NCBI GenBank assembly: GCA_964441775.1
Contig: CAYTVL010000002.1
Coordinates: 124,001 to 188,000 of the forward strand
Direction: 5' to 3'
Length of the DNA stretch: 64,000 bases
Source: SYOC01 sp964441775
Lineage (GTDB): Bacteria; Desulfobacterota; Binatia; Bin18
This document shows positions 43,897 to 52,794 of the stretch, piece after piece. How positions within the stretch are numbered: position 1 is the first letter of the stretch; each line of letters starts with the position of its first letter. The translations under genes and the position numbers were made by a program. Under the pieces are notes generated by a model. The model worked only from the letters and a program-made list of their open reading frames with translations, was not told where the DNA came from and ran no database searches.

Positions 43897-45822
43897 ATGG
43901 CAAAGGTTATCGGTATCGACTTAGGGACGACCAATTCGGTAGTCGCCGTGATGGAAGGAGGCGAACCGAAAGTCCTTACCAATTCTGAAGGCAGTCGCAT
44001 CACCCCTTCGGTCGTGGCGTTCACGGAAAGTGGTGAACGGTTAGTCGGGCAAATCGCCCGTCGTCAGGCGATTACCAATCCCGAAAATACGATTTTTTCT
44101 ATCAAACGTTTGATTGGTCGCCGCATTGACGATGCCGAAGTGCGGAAAGCCAAGGGCTTACTGCCATATCGCATCGTTGAGGCGGAAAGTAACGCTGCGT
44201 GGGTTGAAAGTCGTAGTAAAAAGTACAGCCCGCCGGAGATTTCTGCGTTCATCTTGCAGAAGATGAAACAGACCGCCGAGGACTATCTCGGAGAGCAAGT
44301 CACCGACGCAGTGGTGACCGTGCCAGCGTATTTTAATGACGCCCAGCGTCAGGCTACAAAAGATGCTGGACGCATCGCGGGGTTGAACGTTCTGCGTATC
44401 ATCAATGAGCCGACGGCGGCCTCTTTGGCTTACGGGTTGGACAAAAAGAAAGACGAAAAAATTGCCGTGTTCGATCTCGGCGGCGGCACCTTCGATATCT
44501 CCGTGCTGGAAGTTGGCGAAGGCGTCTTCGAGGTCAAATCGACCAATGGCGATACCTTCCTCGGTGGTGATGATTTCGACCAACGTGTGATCGATTACTT
44601 AGCCGACGAGTTTAGAAAGGATCAAGGCGTTGATCTTCGCAAAGATCGCATGGCTCTACAGCGGCTCAAAGAAGCAGCAGAGAAGGCGAAGATCGAACTC
44701 TCTTCTTCAATGGAAACTGAGGTCAACTTGCCGTTTATTACGGCGGATCAGAGCGGTCCAAAACATTTGACCATGAAGTTGACTCGCGCCAAACTGGAAG
44801 CCCTGTGCTCGGACCTGCTCGACCGTCTGGAAGGCCCCTGTCGGACCGCACTCAAAGATTCTGGTCTGTCTGCCCAACAAATCGATGAGGTTGTGCTGGT
44901 GGGCGGTATGACGCGCATGCCGGCAGTGCAGGAACGGGCGCGCAAGATTTTCGGCAAAGATCCGCATAAGGGTGTGAATCCGGATGAAGTCGTTGCAGTC
45001 GGCGCCGCGATTCAGGGTGCGGTGTTGAAAGGCGAGGTCAAAGACGTGCTGTTGTTGGACGTCACCCCGCTGTCTCTCGGCATCGAAACCTTGGGTGGCG
45101 TGTTTACTCGCCTCATCGAGAAGAATACCACGATTCCCACCAAGAAGAGCCAAGTCTTCTCCACCGCCGCGGATAATCAGACCGCAGTCACCATTCGCGT
45201 GTTCCAAGGCGAACGCGAGATGGCGGCGGATAACAAACTGTTAGGGCAGTTTGACCTGGTGGGCATTCCACCGGCGGCGCGGGGAATTCCGCAAATTGAG
45301 GTGACCTTTGATATCGACGCGAACGGGATCGTGCATGTCAACGCCAAAGATCTTGGCACGAACAAGGAGCAGTCGATTCGCATCACCGCCTCAAGTGGTC
45401 TTTCTGAAGGAGAAATTAAGCAGATGGTGAAAGACGCCGAGGCGCACGCGGAAGAAGATAAAAAGAAGCGCGAACGTATTGAAGTGAAGAACCAGTTGGA
45501 TTCGTTGGTGTACTCCACCGAGAAGTCTTTGAAAGACCATCGTGGCGATATTGATGAGGAAACGGCGAAGAATATTGAAGCCGCGATGGAAAAGGCCAAG
45601 AAAACCATCGAGGGTGAAGACATTACCGCTATGAGAACGGCGATGGAAGAACTGACGCAAGTGTCGCACAAGCTCGCTGAAGCCATGTATGCCAAGGTTG
45701 CCAAAGAACAACACGCGGATGGTCATGGGGCGGAGGCTGGAAGCGATCAAACTGGTCAAACCGGCAAAGCTGGCGACGGCAAAGATAACGTTGTGGATGC
45801 GGATTTTGAAGAAGTAAAGTGA
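43897..45822 (+). CDS. dnaK: Chaperone DnaK (Hsp70)
   Basis: The 641-aa product is full length: IGIDLGTTNSVVAVMEGG, VPAYFNDAQRQATKDAG, INEPTAASLAYGLD, the linker VLLLDVTPLSLGIETLGG and the substrate domain. The C-terminus ends in a typical DADFEEVK. TAAGGAG precedes the ATG. It acts with GrpE upstream and DnaJ downstream. Confidence 0.98.
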   Translation: MAKVIGIDLGTTNSVVAVMEGGEPKVLTNSEGSRITPSVVAFTESGERLVGQIARRQAITNPENTIFSIKRLIGRRIDDAEVRKAKGLLPYRIVEAESNAAWVESRSKKYSPPEISAFILQKMKQTAEDYLGEQVTDAVVTVPAYFNDAQRQATKDAGRIAGLNVLRIINEPTAASLAYGLDKKKDEKIAVFDLGGGTFDISVLEVGEGVFEVKSTNGDTFLGGDDFDQRVIDYLADEFRKDQGVDLRKDRMALQRLKEAAEKAKIELSSSMETEVNLPFITADQSGPKHLTMKLTRAKLEALCSDLLDRLEGPCRTALKDSGLSAQQIDEVVLVGGMTRMPAVQERARKIFGKDPHKGVNPDEVVAVGAAIQGAVLKGEVKDVLLLDVTPLSLGIETLGGVFTRLIEKNTTIPTKKSQVFSTAADNQTAVTIRVFQGEREMAADNKLLGQFDLVGIPPAARGIPQIEVTFDIDANGIVHVNAKDLGTNKEQSIRITASSGLSEGEIKQMVKDAEAHAEEDKKKRERIEVKNQLDSLVYSTEKSLKDHRGDIDEETAKNIEAAMEKAKKTIEGEDITAMRTAMEELTQVSHKLAEAMYAKVAKEQHADGHGAEAGSDQTGQTGKAGDGKDNVVDADFEEVK

Positions 45823-45852
45823 CGCAGAGAAACTCAGCATGAGTAGGCGCGA

Positions 45853-45892
45853 AGCCCCCAGTCTTCTTGCGGTTGGAAGAGTGGGGGCTTTT
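45853..45892 (+). terminator. Intrinsic terminator between dnaK and dnaJ
   Basis: AGCCCCCAGTCTTC pairs with GGAAGAGTGGGGGCT (one mismatch) and is followed by TTTT. It lies between the dnaK stop and dnaJ, so dnaJ would be made at a lower level or from read-through. Confidence 0.75.
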
Positions 45893-45918
45893 CGTTGTAT
45901 AAGGGATGGACGCGAGGT

Positions 45919-47043
45919 ATGGCAACGAAATCCGATTACTATGAACTGTTGGGCGTAAAGCGTGATGCTGGCGAAGAGGAACTCAAAAAAGCCTATCGGA
46001 AAGCTGCATTGCGTTACCATCCCGATCGCAATCCTGGCGACAAAGCTGCCGAGGAGAAATTCAAAGAACTCTCCGAGGCCTACTCCGTGCTCAGCGATCA
46101 GAGCAAGCGCGTGCAGTATGATCGATATGGTCACGCGGCGTTTGAACAAGGCGGGGTCGGTGGTGGTTTTGGTGGCTTTGATTTTTCCGGCAACTTTGAA
46201 GATATTTTTGGTGATATCTTCGGCGATATTTTTGGTGGTGGTGGTGGACGTGGCGGTCGACGCCGTACGCGTCGTGGCGAAGATCTCAGCTACAATTTAG
46301 AAATCTCTTTTGAAGAGGCGGCGTTTGGAACGGAGAAGACCCTCACCATTCCGCGCATGGCCGTTTGCGAGACCTGTCAAGGCAAAGGCGCGAAGCCGGG
46401 CACGACGCCGAAAACGTGCTCTACGTGCCGTGGCAGCGGACAGGTGCGTTTTCAACAGGGGTTTTTTACCATCGCACGCACGTGCAGCCAGTGCGGCGGT
46501 CAAGGGACGATGATTACCGATCCGTGCGGGACGTGCCGTGGTACGGGAGCCACTAGGAAAACTTCGACCCTCCAAGTAAAAATTCCCCCCGGCGTGGATA
46601 CCGGTGCACGACTGAAGCTGCGCAATGAAGGTGAGGCGAGTCTTACGGGTGGGCCGCCGGGCGACCTGTACGTTCTTCTGCGAGTCCGGGAACATCCGCT
46701 CTTTTCTCGGCAAGACAACGATGTGATTTGTGAAGTGCCGGTCAGTTTTCCTCAGGCCGCGTTGGGCGTCGAAATTGAAGTCCCCACATTAGAAGGAAAG
46801 CTGAAAATGAAAGTGCCGGCAGGGACGCAAGCCGGCAGTGTGTTCCGTTTACGCGGAAAAGGCGTGATGGATTTGCACGGTGGCGGCCGCGGCGATCAAC
46901 TCGTTCGCGTGACGGTTGAGACGCCGCGCAAATTGACGGAAAAACAACGAGAACTTTTAGAAGAGTTTGCTCGCCTGGATGGGGCAGAGGTGCATCCCCT
47001 GAGCAAGGGTTTCTTCGAGAAAGTCAAAGAACTCTTTGGGTAA
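45919..47043 (+). CDS. dnaJ: Chaperone DnaJ (Hsp40)
   Basis: The 374-aa product has an N-terminal J domain with HPD (RYHPDRNPG), a Gly/Phe-rich region (GGFGGFDFSGNFEDIFGD), four CxxCxGxG zinc motifs (CETCQGKG, CSTCRGSG, CSQCGGQG, CGTCRGTG) and the C-terminal substrate domains. I chose ATG 45919 for its J-domain start; an upstream in-frame ATG lies next to the terminator. Confidence 0.96.
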   Translation: MATKSDYYELLGVKRDAGEEELKKAYRKAALRYHPDRNPGDKAAEEKFKELSEAYSVLSDQSKRVQYDRYGHAAFEQGGVGGGFGGFDFSGNFEDIFGDIFGDIFGGGGGRGGRRRTRRGEDLSYNLEISFEEAAFGTEKTLTIPRMAVCETCQGKGAKPGTTPKTCSTCRGSGQVRFQQGFFTIARTCSQCGGQGTMITDPCGTCRGTGATRKTSTLQVKIPPGVDTGARLKLRNEGEASLTGGPPGDLYVLLRVREHPLFSRQDNDVICEVPVSFPQAALGVEIEVPTLEGKLKMKVPAGTQAGSVFRLRGKGVMDLHGGGRGDQLVRVTVETPRKLTEKQRELLEEFARLDGAEVHPLSKGFFEKVKELFG

Positions 47044-47058
47044 AAACGCGGAGACAGG

Positions 47059-48039
47059 ATGAAACTCCGTGAGATGGGAGAGTTCCCTTTTCTCCATCGC
47101 CTCCGCCGTCGGATTCCCTCCAACTCCCGCGTGTTGCTGGGGATTGGGGATGATTGCGCGGCGCTCTCTCTCCCCGGAACGACGGTTATCACCACTGACG
47201 CCATGATTGAAAATGTCCACTTTCGTCGCGATTGGACGGGCTTCTCAATGGTCGGAGAAAAAGCCTTTGCTACGAATGCCAGTGATATCGCGGCAATGGG
47301 CGCAGAACCTACATTTGCCTTGCTGAGCATCGGGGCGCCGCAAGAATGTGAAGTCGAAGATCTCGACAACTTTTTTGACGGATTTCTTCAAGCGGCGGAG
47401 ACGTATCGTGTCGCATTGATTGGCGGGAACATGAGCGCCGCGCCCTGCTTCATGATTTCCGTGACCATGCTTGGTCAGGCCTCGCATCGAGTGGTGCAAC
47501 GGGCCGGCGCCCAACCTGGAGACGATGTCTATATCACGGGCACCCCGGGAGATGCGGCTGTAGGGTTACGCATGTTGCAAGAAGGCCGAGATGATGCTCC
47601 AGCCCGCGCCGTGAAAGCGCGCTTTTTGACGCCAACCGCGCGAGTGGAGGTCGGGCGAGAACTCGCTGCTCGGAACCTTGGCACTGCGATGATCGACGTG
47701 AGCGACGGCGTATTACAAGACTTGGGACATCTCTGCGCAGCAGGCCACGTTGGCGCTCTCATTGAAGCCCCGGCGCTGCCATTGTCCTCGGCCTATCGCA
47801 CCTTGATTGGCGAGTACGAGTGGAGTCTCGCTCTCACTGGGGGTGAAGATTATGAATTGCTCTTTTCTGCGCCTGTGGCTTGTCGCGCGGCAGTAGCAGC
47901 GCTGGCCCAACAGTGCGATTGTGCGATCACCCGCATCGGGCGCATCGCGCCGCAGGCGGAAGGTCTTCGGGTCACCGGACTAGATGGAGCCCCCTACTTG
48001 ATTCCACGCGCGGGCTACGATCATTTTCGCGAGATGTAA
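47059..48039 (+). CDS. thiL: Thiamine-monophosphate kinase
   Basis: The 326-aa product phosphorylates thiamine monophosphate to the active diphosphate. Seen are the N-terminal GIGDDCAALSLPG, TTDAMIENVHFRRDW, KAFATNASDIAAMGAEP and the central GGNMSAAP. The stop overlaps an out-of-use ATG and the larB ribosome site. Its link to yjbQ (another thiamine-family gene) is only by theme. Confidence 0.94.
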   Translation: MKLREMGEFPFLHRLRRRIPSNSRVLLGIGDDCAALSLPGTTVITTDAMIENVHFRRDWTGFSMVGEKAFATNASDIAAMGAEPTFALLSIGAPQECEVEDLDNFFDGFLQAAETYRVALIGGNMSAAPCFMISVTMLGQASHRVVQRAGAQPGDDVYITGTPGDAAVGLRMLQEGRDDAPARAVKARFLTPTARVEVGRELAARNLGTAMIDVSDGVLQDLGHLCAAGHVGALIEAPALPLSSAYRTLIGEYEWSLALTGGEDYELLFSAPVACRAAVAALAQQCDCAITRIGRIAPQAEGLRVTGLDGAPYLIPRAGYDHFREM

Positions 48040-48053
48040 TGAGGAGCGATAGC

Positions 48054-48833
48054 ATGGATCGTGCTCGACTTGTTGATTTACTTACCCAAGTGCAACGCGG
48101 CGAGGCGACCGTTGAGCAAGCGCTCGACGCGCTGAAAATGTTGCCTTTCGAGGACTTGGGTTTTGCCCGAGTTGACCACCATCGTGCGCTACGCAAAGGG
48201 TTTCCTGAAGTGATTCTCGGACAAGGGAAAACGGCGCGACAGATTGCGAGTATCGCGCAACGGCTGGCTGCGCATGGGCAACAGGCTGTGATCACACGGC
48301 TGGACGAACACAAAATGCAAGAAGTGCGCGCCTCCGTGCCGACGCTGCGGTATTATCCAGAGGGTCGTATCGGTGCTTTGGGAGTCCCGCCTGTTCCTCC
48401 AGTAGGCCAAGGAGCCATCCTTGTCGTTTCCGCCGGCACGGCTGACCTGCCTGTGGCCGAAGAAGCGGGTGTGACTGCTGAGCTGCTCGGCAACCGCGTC
48501 GAACGTTTGTATGATGTCGGCGTTGCTGGGTTACATCGTCTCCTCGGAAATCTAGAAAAATTACACGAAGCCTCCGTGCTGATCGTGGTGGCTGGCATGG
48601 AAGGCGCCTTGCCGAGCGTCATTGGCGGCTTAGTGGATCGACCCGTGATCGCCGTGCCCACGAGCATTGGCTATGGCGCTAGTTTCAATGGATTAGCGGC
48701 GCTCTTGGCCATGCTCAATTCCTGCGCTGCTGGTATTACGGTGGTCAATATTGACAACGGCTTCGGCGCCGCCGCAGCGGCGACGCTGATGAATCGTCTC
48801 TCGTGCCCACGAAACGCAAATCCTCCGGCCTGA
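48054..48833 (+). CDS. larB: Nickel-pincer cofactor biosynthesis protein LarB
   Basis: The 259-aa product is related to PurE-type carboxylases and matches LarB, which carboxylates and hydrolyses nicotinic acid adenine dinucleotide in making the nickel-pincer nucleotide of lactate racemase. Seen are ARVDHHRALRKGFPEVILGQGKT, VVSAGTADLPVAEEA and the C-terminal VDRPVIAVPTSIGYGASFNGLAALLAMLNSCA (in part). GAGGAG precedes ATG 48054. larC, larE and larA are not in the window. Confidence 0.88.
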   Translation: MDRARLVDLLTQVQRGEATVEQALDALKMLPFEDLGFARVDHHRALRKGFPEVILGQGKTARQIASIAQRLAAHGQQAVITRLDEHKMQEVRASVPTLRYYPEGRIGALGVPPVPPVGQGAILVVSAGTADLPVAEEAGVTAELLGNRVERLYDVGVAGLHRLLGNLEKLHEASVLIVVAGMEGALPSVIGGLVDRPVIAVPTSIGYGASFNGLAALLAMLNSCAAGITVVNIDNGFGAAAAATLMNRLSCPRNANPPA

Positions 48834-50134
48834 CGCAGGGGCGCGCCAAGCGGGCTCTGCAAGTCGGCTCGCTGACGACCTCGGTCGGCGGCAGCTATCT
48901 CTGGCACGCGCTCAAAAGCCCGTTTCAATCCGCTGACGCACAAGAACAAGACCTGCTTGATCTACATCTGAAAAATGCCTTGCGCATTGTGGAGAGTTCG
49001 CAGGAGCTGCGCGGCGCGTTTATGAAGCTCGTACAAATGCTGAGCATGCGCACCGATATTCTTCCTTCCGAAGTCGTCGGTATTCTTTCGGTAGTGCAGT
49101 CTTCCGTACCGCCGATGGACTACAATTTGATCCGCGAGCAAGTCAAAAAGGAACTGGGCAAATATCCAGAGCAATTGTTTAGAAGTTTCTTCCATGAGGC
49201 TTTCGCTGCAGCCTCGCTCGGTCAGGTGCATCAGGCTCGGTTGAAAAGCGGCGAGGAGGTTGTTGTCAAAGTCCAGTATCCCGGCGTGGACGCCACGGTG
49301 AGGCAAGACCTCAAGAATATGAAGGCCTTGTTGCACGTGTGTACTTTAATTACGCGCGACGTCTTACGCCAGAAGTTCGACGCCAGCGAACTGTATCAGG
49401 AGATGGAAGAGCGGCTGTACGAAGAACTGGACTATGTCCACGAAGCAAAAAACATGGCGCTCTTCCAGCGTCTGTTTGCCGATGACGATGAGATGATCAT
49501 TCCGCGCGTGTACCCGGACTTTTCTTCTCGCCGCGTGCTAACGATGGAATTTATTGACGGCTACAAACTACAAGACATCGCCGCACCGGGGGTAGATAAG
49601 GAATTACAGGATTGGGTCGTCCTCAAATATTTCCAAATCACGTGGCGGCAAATCTGCGAGTTTGGCGTCCTGCATACTGACCCGCACCCAGGCAATTATT
49701 TAGTGACGTACCATCCGAAGCTGGCGATGCTCGATTTCGGCAGTGTCCGCATTTTCCCTGAAGAGATTCGCAAAGGCTATCTTGATTTAGCCCGCGCCAT
49801 TCTCAATCGCGACGAAAAAACTATGGCGCGCTGTTTTGTCATGCTTGGTTATCTGGAGCCAAATCAAGACCCTGCTCCGCTCGCGCGCGTGATGTACATT
49901 ATGTTCGAGGGGCTGGTGACGGATCATGATTTCGACCCGCGTAATTTTGATTCCGTCGCCAAAACCGTGGAGATCGCCTCGATCGGCATAGAGAATCGCA
50001 TCTTCAATGCCCCAGGGCATCGGCTCTTTTTGTTGCGCGCTTTGCTTGGATTGGATGGCTATATCCATCAGTTCGGCACGATCACCAATTGGCATCGGCT
50101 CTTTCGCAAATGCCTTGACGCTATCAAGAAATAG
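48803..50134 (+). CDS. ABC1/UbiB family atypical kinase
   Basis: The 443-aa product has the ABC1 kinase-like fold: the Ala-rich nucleotide loop AAASLGQVHQA, the Lys in VVVKVQYPG, the catalytic loop HTDPHPGNY and LDFGSVR. The N-terminal motif normally reading KxGQ is KLVQ here. UbiB/ADCK proteins aid quinone or lipid handling and have ATPase activity. The start GTG 48803 overlaps the larB end by 31 bp. The 3' end overlaps the copA 3' end by 11 bp. Confidence 0.85.
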   Translation: MPTKRKSSGLTQGRAKRALQVGSLTTSVGGSYLWHALKSPFQSADAQEQDLLDLHLKNALRIVESSQELRGAFMKLVQMLSMRTDILPSEVVGILSVVQSSVPPMDYNLIREQVKKELGKYPEQLFRSFFHEAFAAASLGQVHQARLKSGEEVVVKVQYPGVDATVRQDLKNMKALLHVCTLITRDVLRQKFDASELYQEMEERLYEELDYVHEAKNMALFQRLFADDDEMIIPRVYPDFSSRRVLTMEFIDGYKLQDIAAPGVDKELQDWVVLKYFQITWRQICEFGVLHTDPHPGNYLVTYHPKLAMLDFGSVRIFPEEIRKGYLDLARAILNRDEKTMARCFVMLGYLEPNQDPAPLARVMYIMFEGLVTDHDFDPRNFDSVAKTVEIASIGIENRIFNAPGHRLFLLRALLGLDGYIHQFGTITNWHRLFRKCLDAIKK

Positions 50135-52430
50135 ACTTCTTGTTTTCCCTGAGCGGCAACCGGCGCAAGCGCAACGAATTGGCGATCACCGATACCGAGC
50201 TCAACGCCATTGCCAGCGCCGCGAACATGGGATGCAGCAAGACGTGAAATGTCGGATACAGCACGCCGGCGGCGATGGGGATGCCGATAACATTGTAGAC
50301 AAACGCCCAAAACAGATTCTGACGGATCACCTGAATCGTGCGCTGCGAGAGATTGATGGCGGCGGCTACCGTGCGCACCTCGCCGCGCATTAAGGTGATG
50401 TCCGCCGCTTCTATCGCTACATCTGTCCCTGTTCCTAGTGCGATGCCCACATCCGCTTGGACAAGGGCTGGGGCGTCATTGATGCCGTCGCCAACCATGC
50501 CGACCCTGTGTCCTTCTTCTTGCAAGCGTGCGATCTTCGTTGCTTTGTCTTCCGGCAACACCTCGGCGAAAACCTGCGCTATTCCTGCTTGTCGTGCGAT
50601 AGCGGCGGCGGTCTGCGCGTTGTCTCCAGTCAGCATCGCGACCTCTAACCCTAGACCACGCAACGTCATAACTGCTTCCGCAGCATGTGGTTTCAAGACG
50701 TCGGCCACGGCGATCAAACCAGTGGGCTGTCCGTCAACAATGACAAACATCGGCGTTTTCCCAGCGCTTGCGAGAGTGTTGGCTTGCGTCGTTAGAGGCG
50801 CCGCATCAATCGCATAGGTAGTGAGAAGCCGCTGGTTGCCGAGGAGGACCGCTTTGCCGTCGATCTTTGCTGCGACTCCTTGTCCAGGAAGGGCGCGAAA
50901 ATCCTCTACCTCGCCGAACTCTAAGTCCAACTCTCCAGCTTTTCGTACGATAGCCTCTCCCAGTGGATGCTCACTCTGCCACTCGAGACTGGCGGCGAGG
51001 CGCAATAGTTCGGCTTCCGTGGCTTGGAACTTGGAGCTTGGAGCTGGGAGTGGAAGAACGTCTGTCACTTCCGGTTTCCCCGTCGTCAAGGTTCCAGTTT
51101 TGTCAAAGACCACAGCCGTGAGTTGATACACACGCTCAAGTATTTCGCCACCTTTGATCAGAATGCCTTGCTCGGCTCCGCGCCCCGTGCCGACCATGAT
51201 TGCTGTAGGAGTGGCCAGCCCCAGAGCACACGGACATGCAATAATTAATACTGCGACGAAATTCATTAACGCGAAATTGAGTCGGGGCTCGGGGCCAAAA
51301 GTGCACCAAGCGATGAAAGTAAGGATCGCAATCGCGATTACAGTTGGGACAAAATAACTGGCGATGATATCCGCCAAGCGCTGAATCGGCGCCTTGGAGC
51401 CTTGGGCTTGGCGGACGAGTTGGACGATGCGAGCCAGCGCTGTGCCTTCCCCTACTTGTGTCGCTTGAAAGGTAAAAGCGCCGGTTCGGTTGATCGTGGC
51501 GCCGATGACTGTGTCTCCGGGCTGTTTTTCCACAGGCAGGCTCTCTCCGGTTAACATGGACTCGTCTACCGCCGAAGCTCCGTTGACAAGAACGCCGTCC
51601 ACGGGAATCTTTTCCCCGGGGCGGACAGCGATCACATCGCCGACTTGCACTTGTTCGACTGCTATTTCCTTTTCTTGATTGTTGACAACAAGACGCGCGG
51701 TTTTTGGCTGCAATCCGATCAAACGGCGAATCGCTTCGGTAGTGCGCCCCTTAGCCCGGCTCTCCATGAAGCGACCAAGCAGGATGAGCGCGATGATGGT
51801 CGCGGCAGAATCAAAGTAGAGCTGTGACGCATGAGCAGTTGAAGTGAAAAATTCCGGGACAAAAACCGCAGCGACACTGTAGAAATACGCGGCTGAAGTA
51901 CCGACGGCGACCAGGGTGTTCATGTCGCTCGCGCCATGCCGCGCCGCCGTCCACGCCGCTCGGTGAAATTGCCACCCGCACCAAAACTGCACGGGCGTCG
52001 TCAGCAACAGCAACACGAGAGGGTGAGAAAGAACCGGAATCGCAACCACATGTGGCATCGAGCCCGCCATAACCAGTACGGCAATGATCCCGCTGATGAT
52101 GAGTTTTAACCGCAACTCGTTAAGTTCATCGTGCTCGGGTTGGTGGGCGGTTGCGCCCGTAGGTGTCCGATCAACAACCTCGTAGCCGGTCGCCGTAATT
52201 GCTTGCTGAAGTTCGTCCTGGCTGGTTTGGTCGGGACGATAGAATACGAAAGCCTCTTCACTGGCGAGATTGACGTTTGCACGCTCCACGCCAGGAACCC
52301 GCTGCAGAGCCTGTTCAATTTTATTGACGCACGAGGCGCAGTGCATGCCGTGGATACCAATGAGGACGTGAGCCGGGGCCGTGGGCTGAGTAGATTGAGG
52401 ATGTCCGTGCGCCGTTGTCTCTGGTTGCAT
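50124..52430 (-). CDS. copA: Copper-translocating P-type ATPase
   Basis: The 768-aa product exports Cu+ across the inner membrane. One N-terminal metal-binding domain is present (GMHCASC), then TMs with the CPC motif (IACPCALGLATPTA), the phosphorylation site DKTGTLTTG, HPLGEAI and GDGINDAP. A short region near 51023-51057 is a period-7 repeat read in frame (LPLPAPSSKFQATEAEL), in a loop of the nucleotide domain. It converges with the UbiB-family gene. Confidence 0.95.
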   Translation of the reverse strand: MQPETTAHGHPQSTQPTAPAHVLIGIHGMHCASCVNKIEQALQRVPGVERANVNLASEEAFVFYRPDQTSQDELQQAITATGYEVVDRTPTGATAHQPEHDELNELRLKLIISGIIAVLVMAGSMPHVVAIPVLSHPLVLLLLTTPVQFWCGWQFHRAAWTAARHGASDMNTLVAVGTSAAYFYSVAAVFVPEFFTSTAHASQLYFDSAATIIALILLGRFMESRAKGRTTEAIRRLIGLQPKTARLVVNNQEKEIAVEQVQVGDVIAVRPGEKIPVDGVLVNGASAVDESMLTGESLPVEKQPGDTVIGATINRTGAFTFQATQVGEGTALARIVQLVRQAQGSKAPIQRLADIIASYFVPTVIAIAILTFIAWCTFGPEPRLNFALMNFVAVLIIACPCALGLATPTAIMVGTGRGAEQGILIKGGEILERVYQLTAVVFDKTGTLTTGKPEVTDVLPLPAPSSKFQATEAELLRLAASLEWQSEHPLGEAIVRKAGELDLEFGEVEDFRALPGQGVAAKIDGKAVLLGNQRLLTTYAIDAAPLTTQANTLASAGKTPMFVIVDGQPTGLIAVADVLKPHAAEAVMTLRGLGLEVAMLTGDNAQTAAAIARQAGIAQVFAEVLPEDKATKIARLQEEGHRVGMVGDGINDAPALVQADVGIALGTGTDVAIEAADITLMRGEVRTVAAAINLSQRTIQVIRQNLFWAFVYNVIGIPIAAGVLYPTFHVLLHPMFAALAMALSSVSVIANSLRLRRLPLRENKKSIS
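51023..51057. repeat. Heptameric tandem repeat inside copA
   Basis: The plus strand reads CTTGGAA, CTTGGAG, CTTGGAG, CTGGGAG, TGGAAGA: about four to five units of 7 bp. The unit is not a multiple of three, but the repeat does not break the copA frame. It resembles intergenic arrays elsewhere in the window. Confidence 0.7.
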
Positions 52431-52794
52431 AGTTGTTCTCTTGGTCCAAGCTAGCCTAGTCCCAACAACAGTGATACGAGAGACCAGGTAGGTATCTACT
52501 CATTGAGCGAGATCCCATTTTGCAATCTGCTGAACAGTGAAAACATTTTCGCATGACGATGTTTCCGCCTACTGTGTACGTTTGATGGAGCGGTCAAGTT
52601 TACCCCTCATTTTGTGAGTCATTCAAGGAGTCCAGCAGAGAGAAAGAAAATGCTGAATTGTAAGACCTGACCCTTTGCTTTTTTCGCTATGCTGATGAAG
52701 CGGCTTGACGCCCAGCGCCTCGACTTTTATGTAAGGAACAATGAGGCGTACAACAGCCATGCTATTATCGATGGATCTCTAGACGGAGACTGAT
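52431..52794. other. Intergenic region between copA and the CheB-kinase gene
   Basis: I see no gene in this divergent 364-bp region. TTGACG (52705-52710), a 17-base spacer and TATGTA (52728-52733) are a weak promoter candidate for the rightward gene. No copper-type operator was recognised for copA. Confidence 0.4.
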
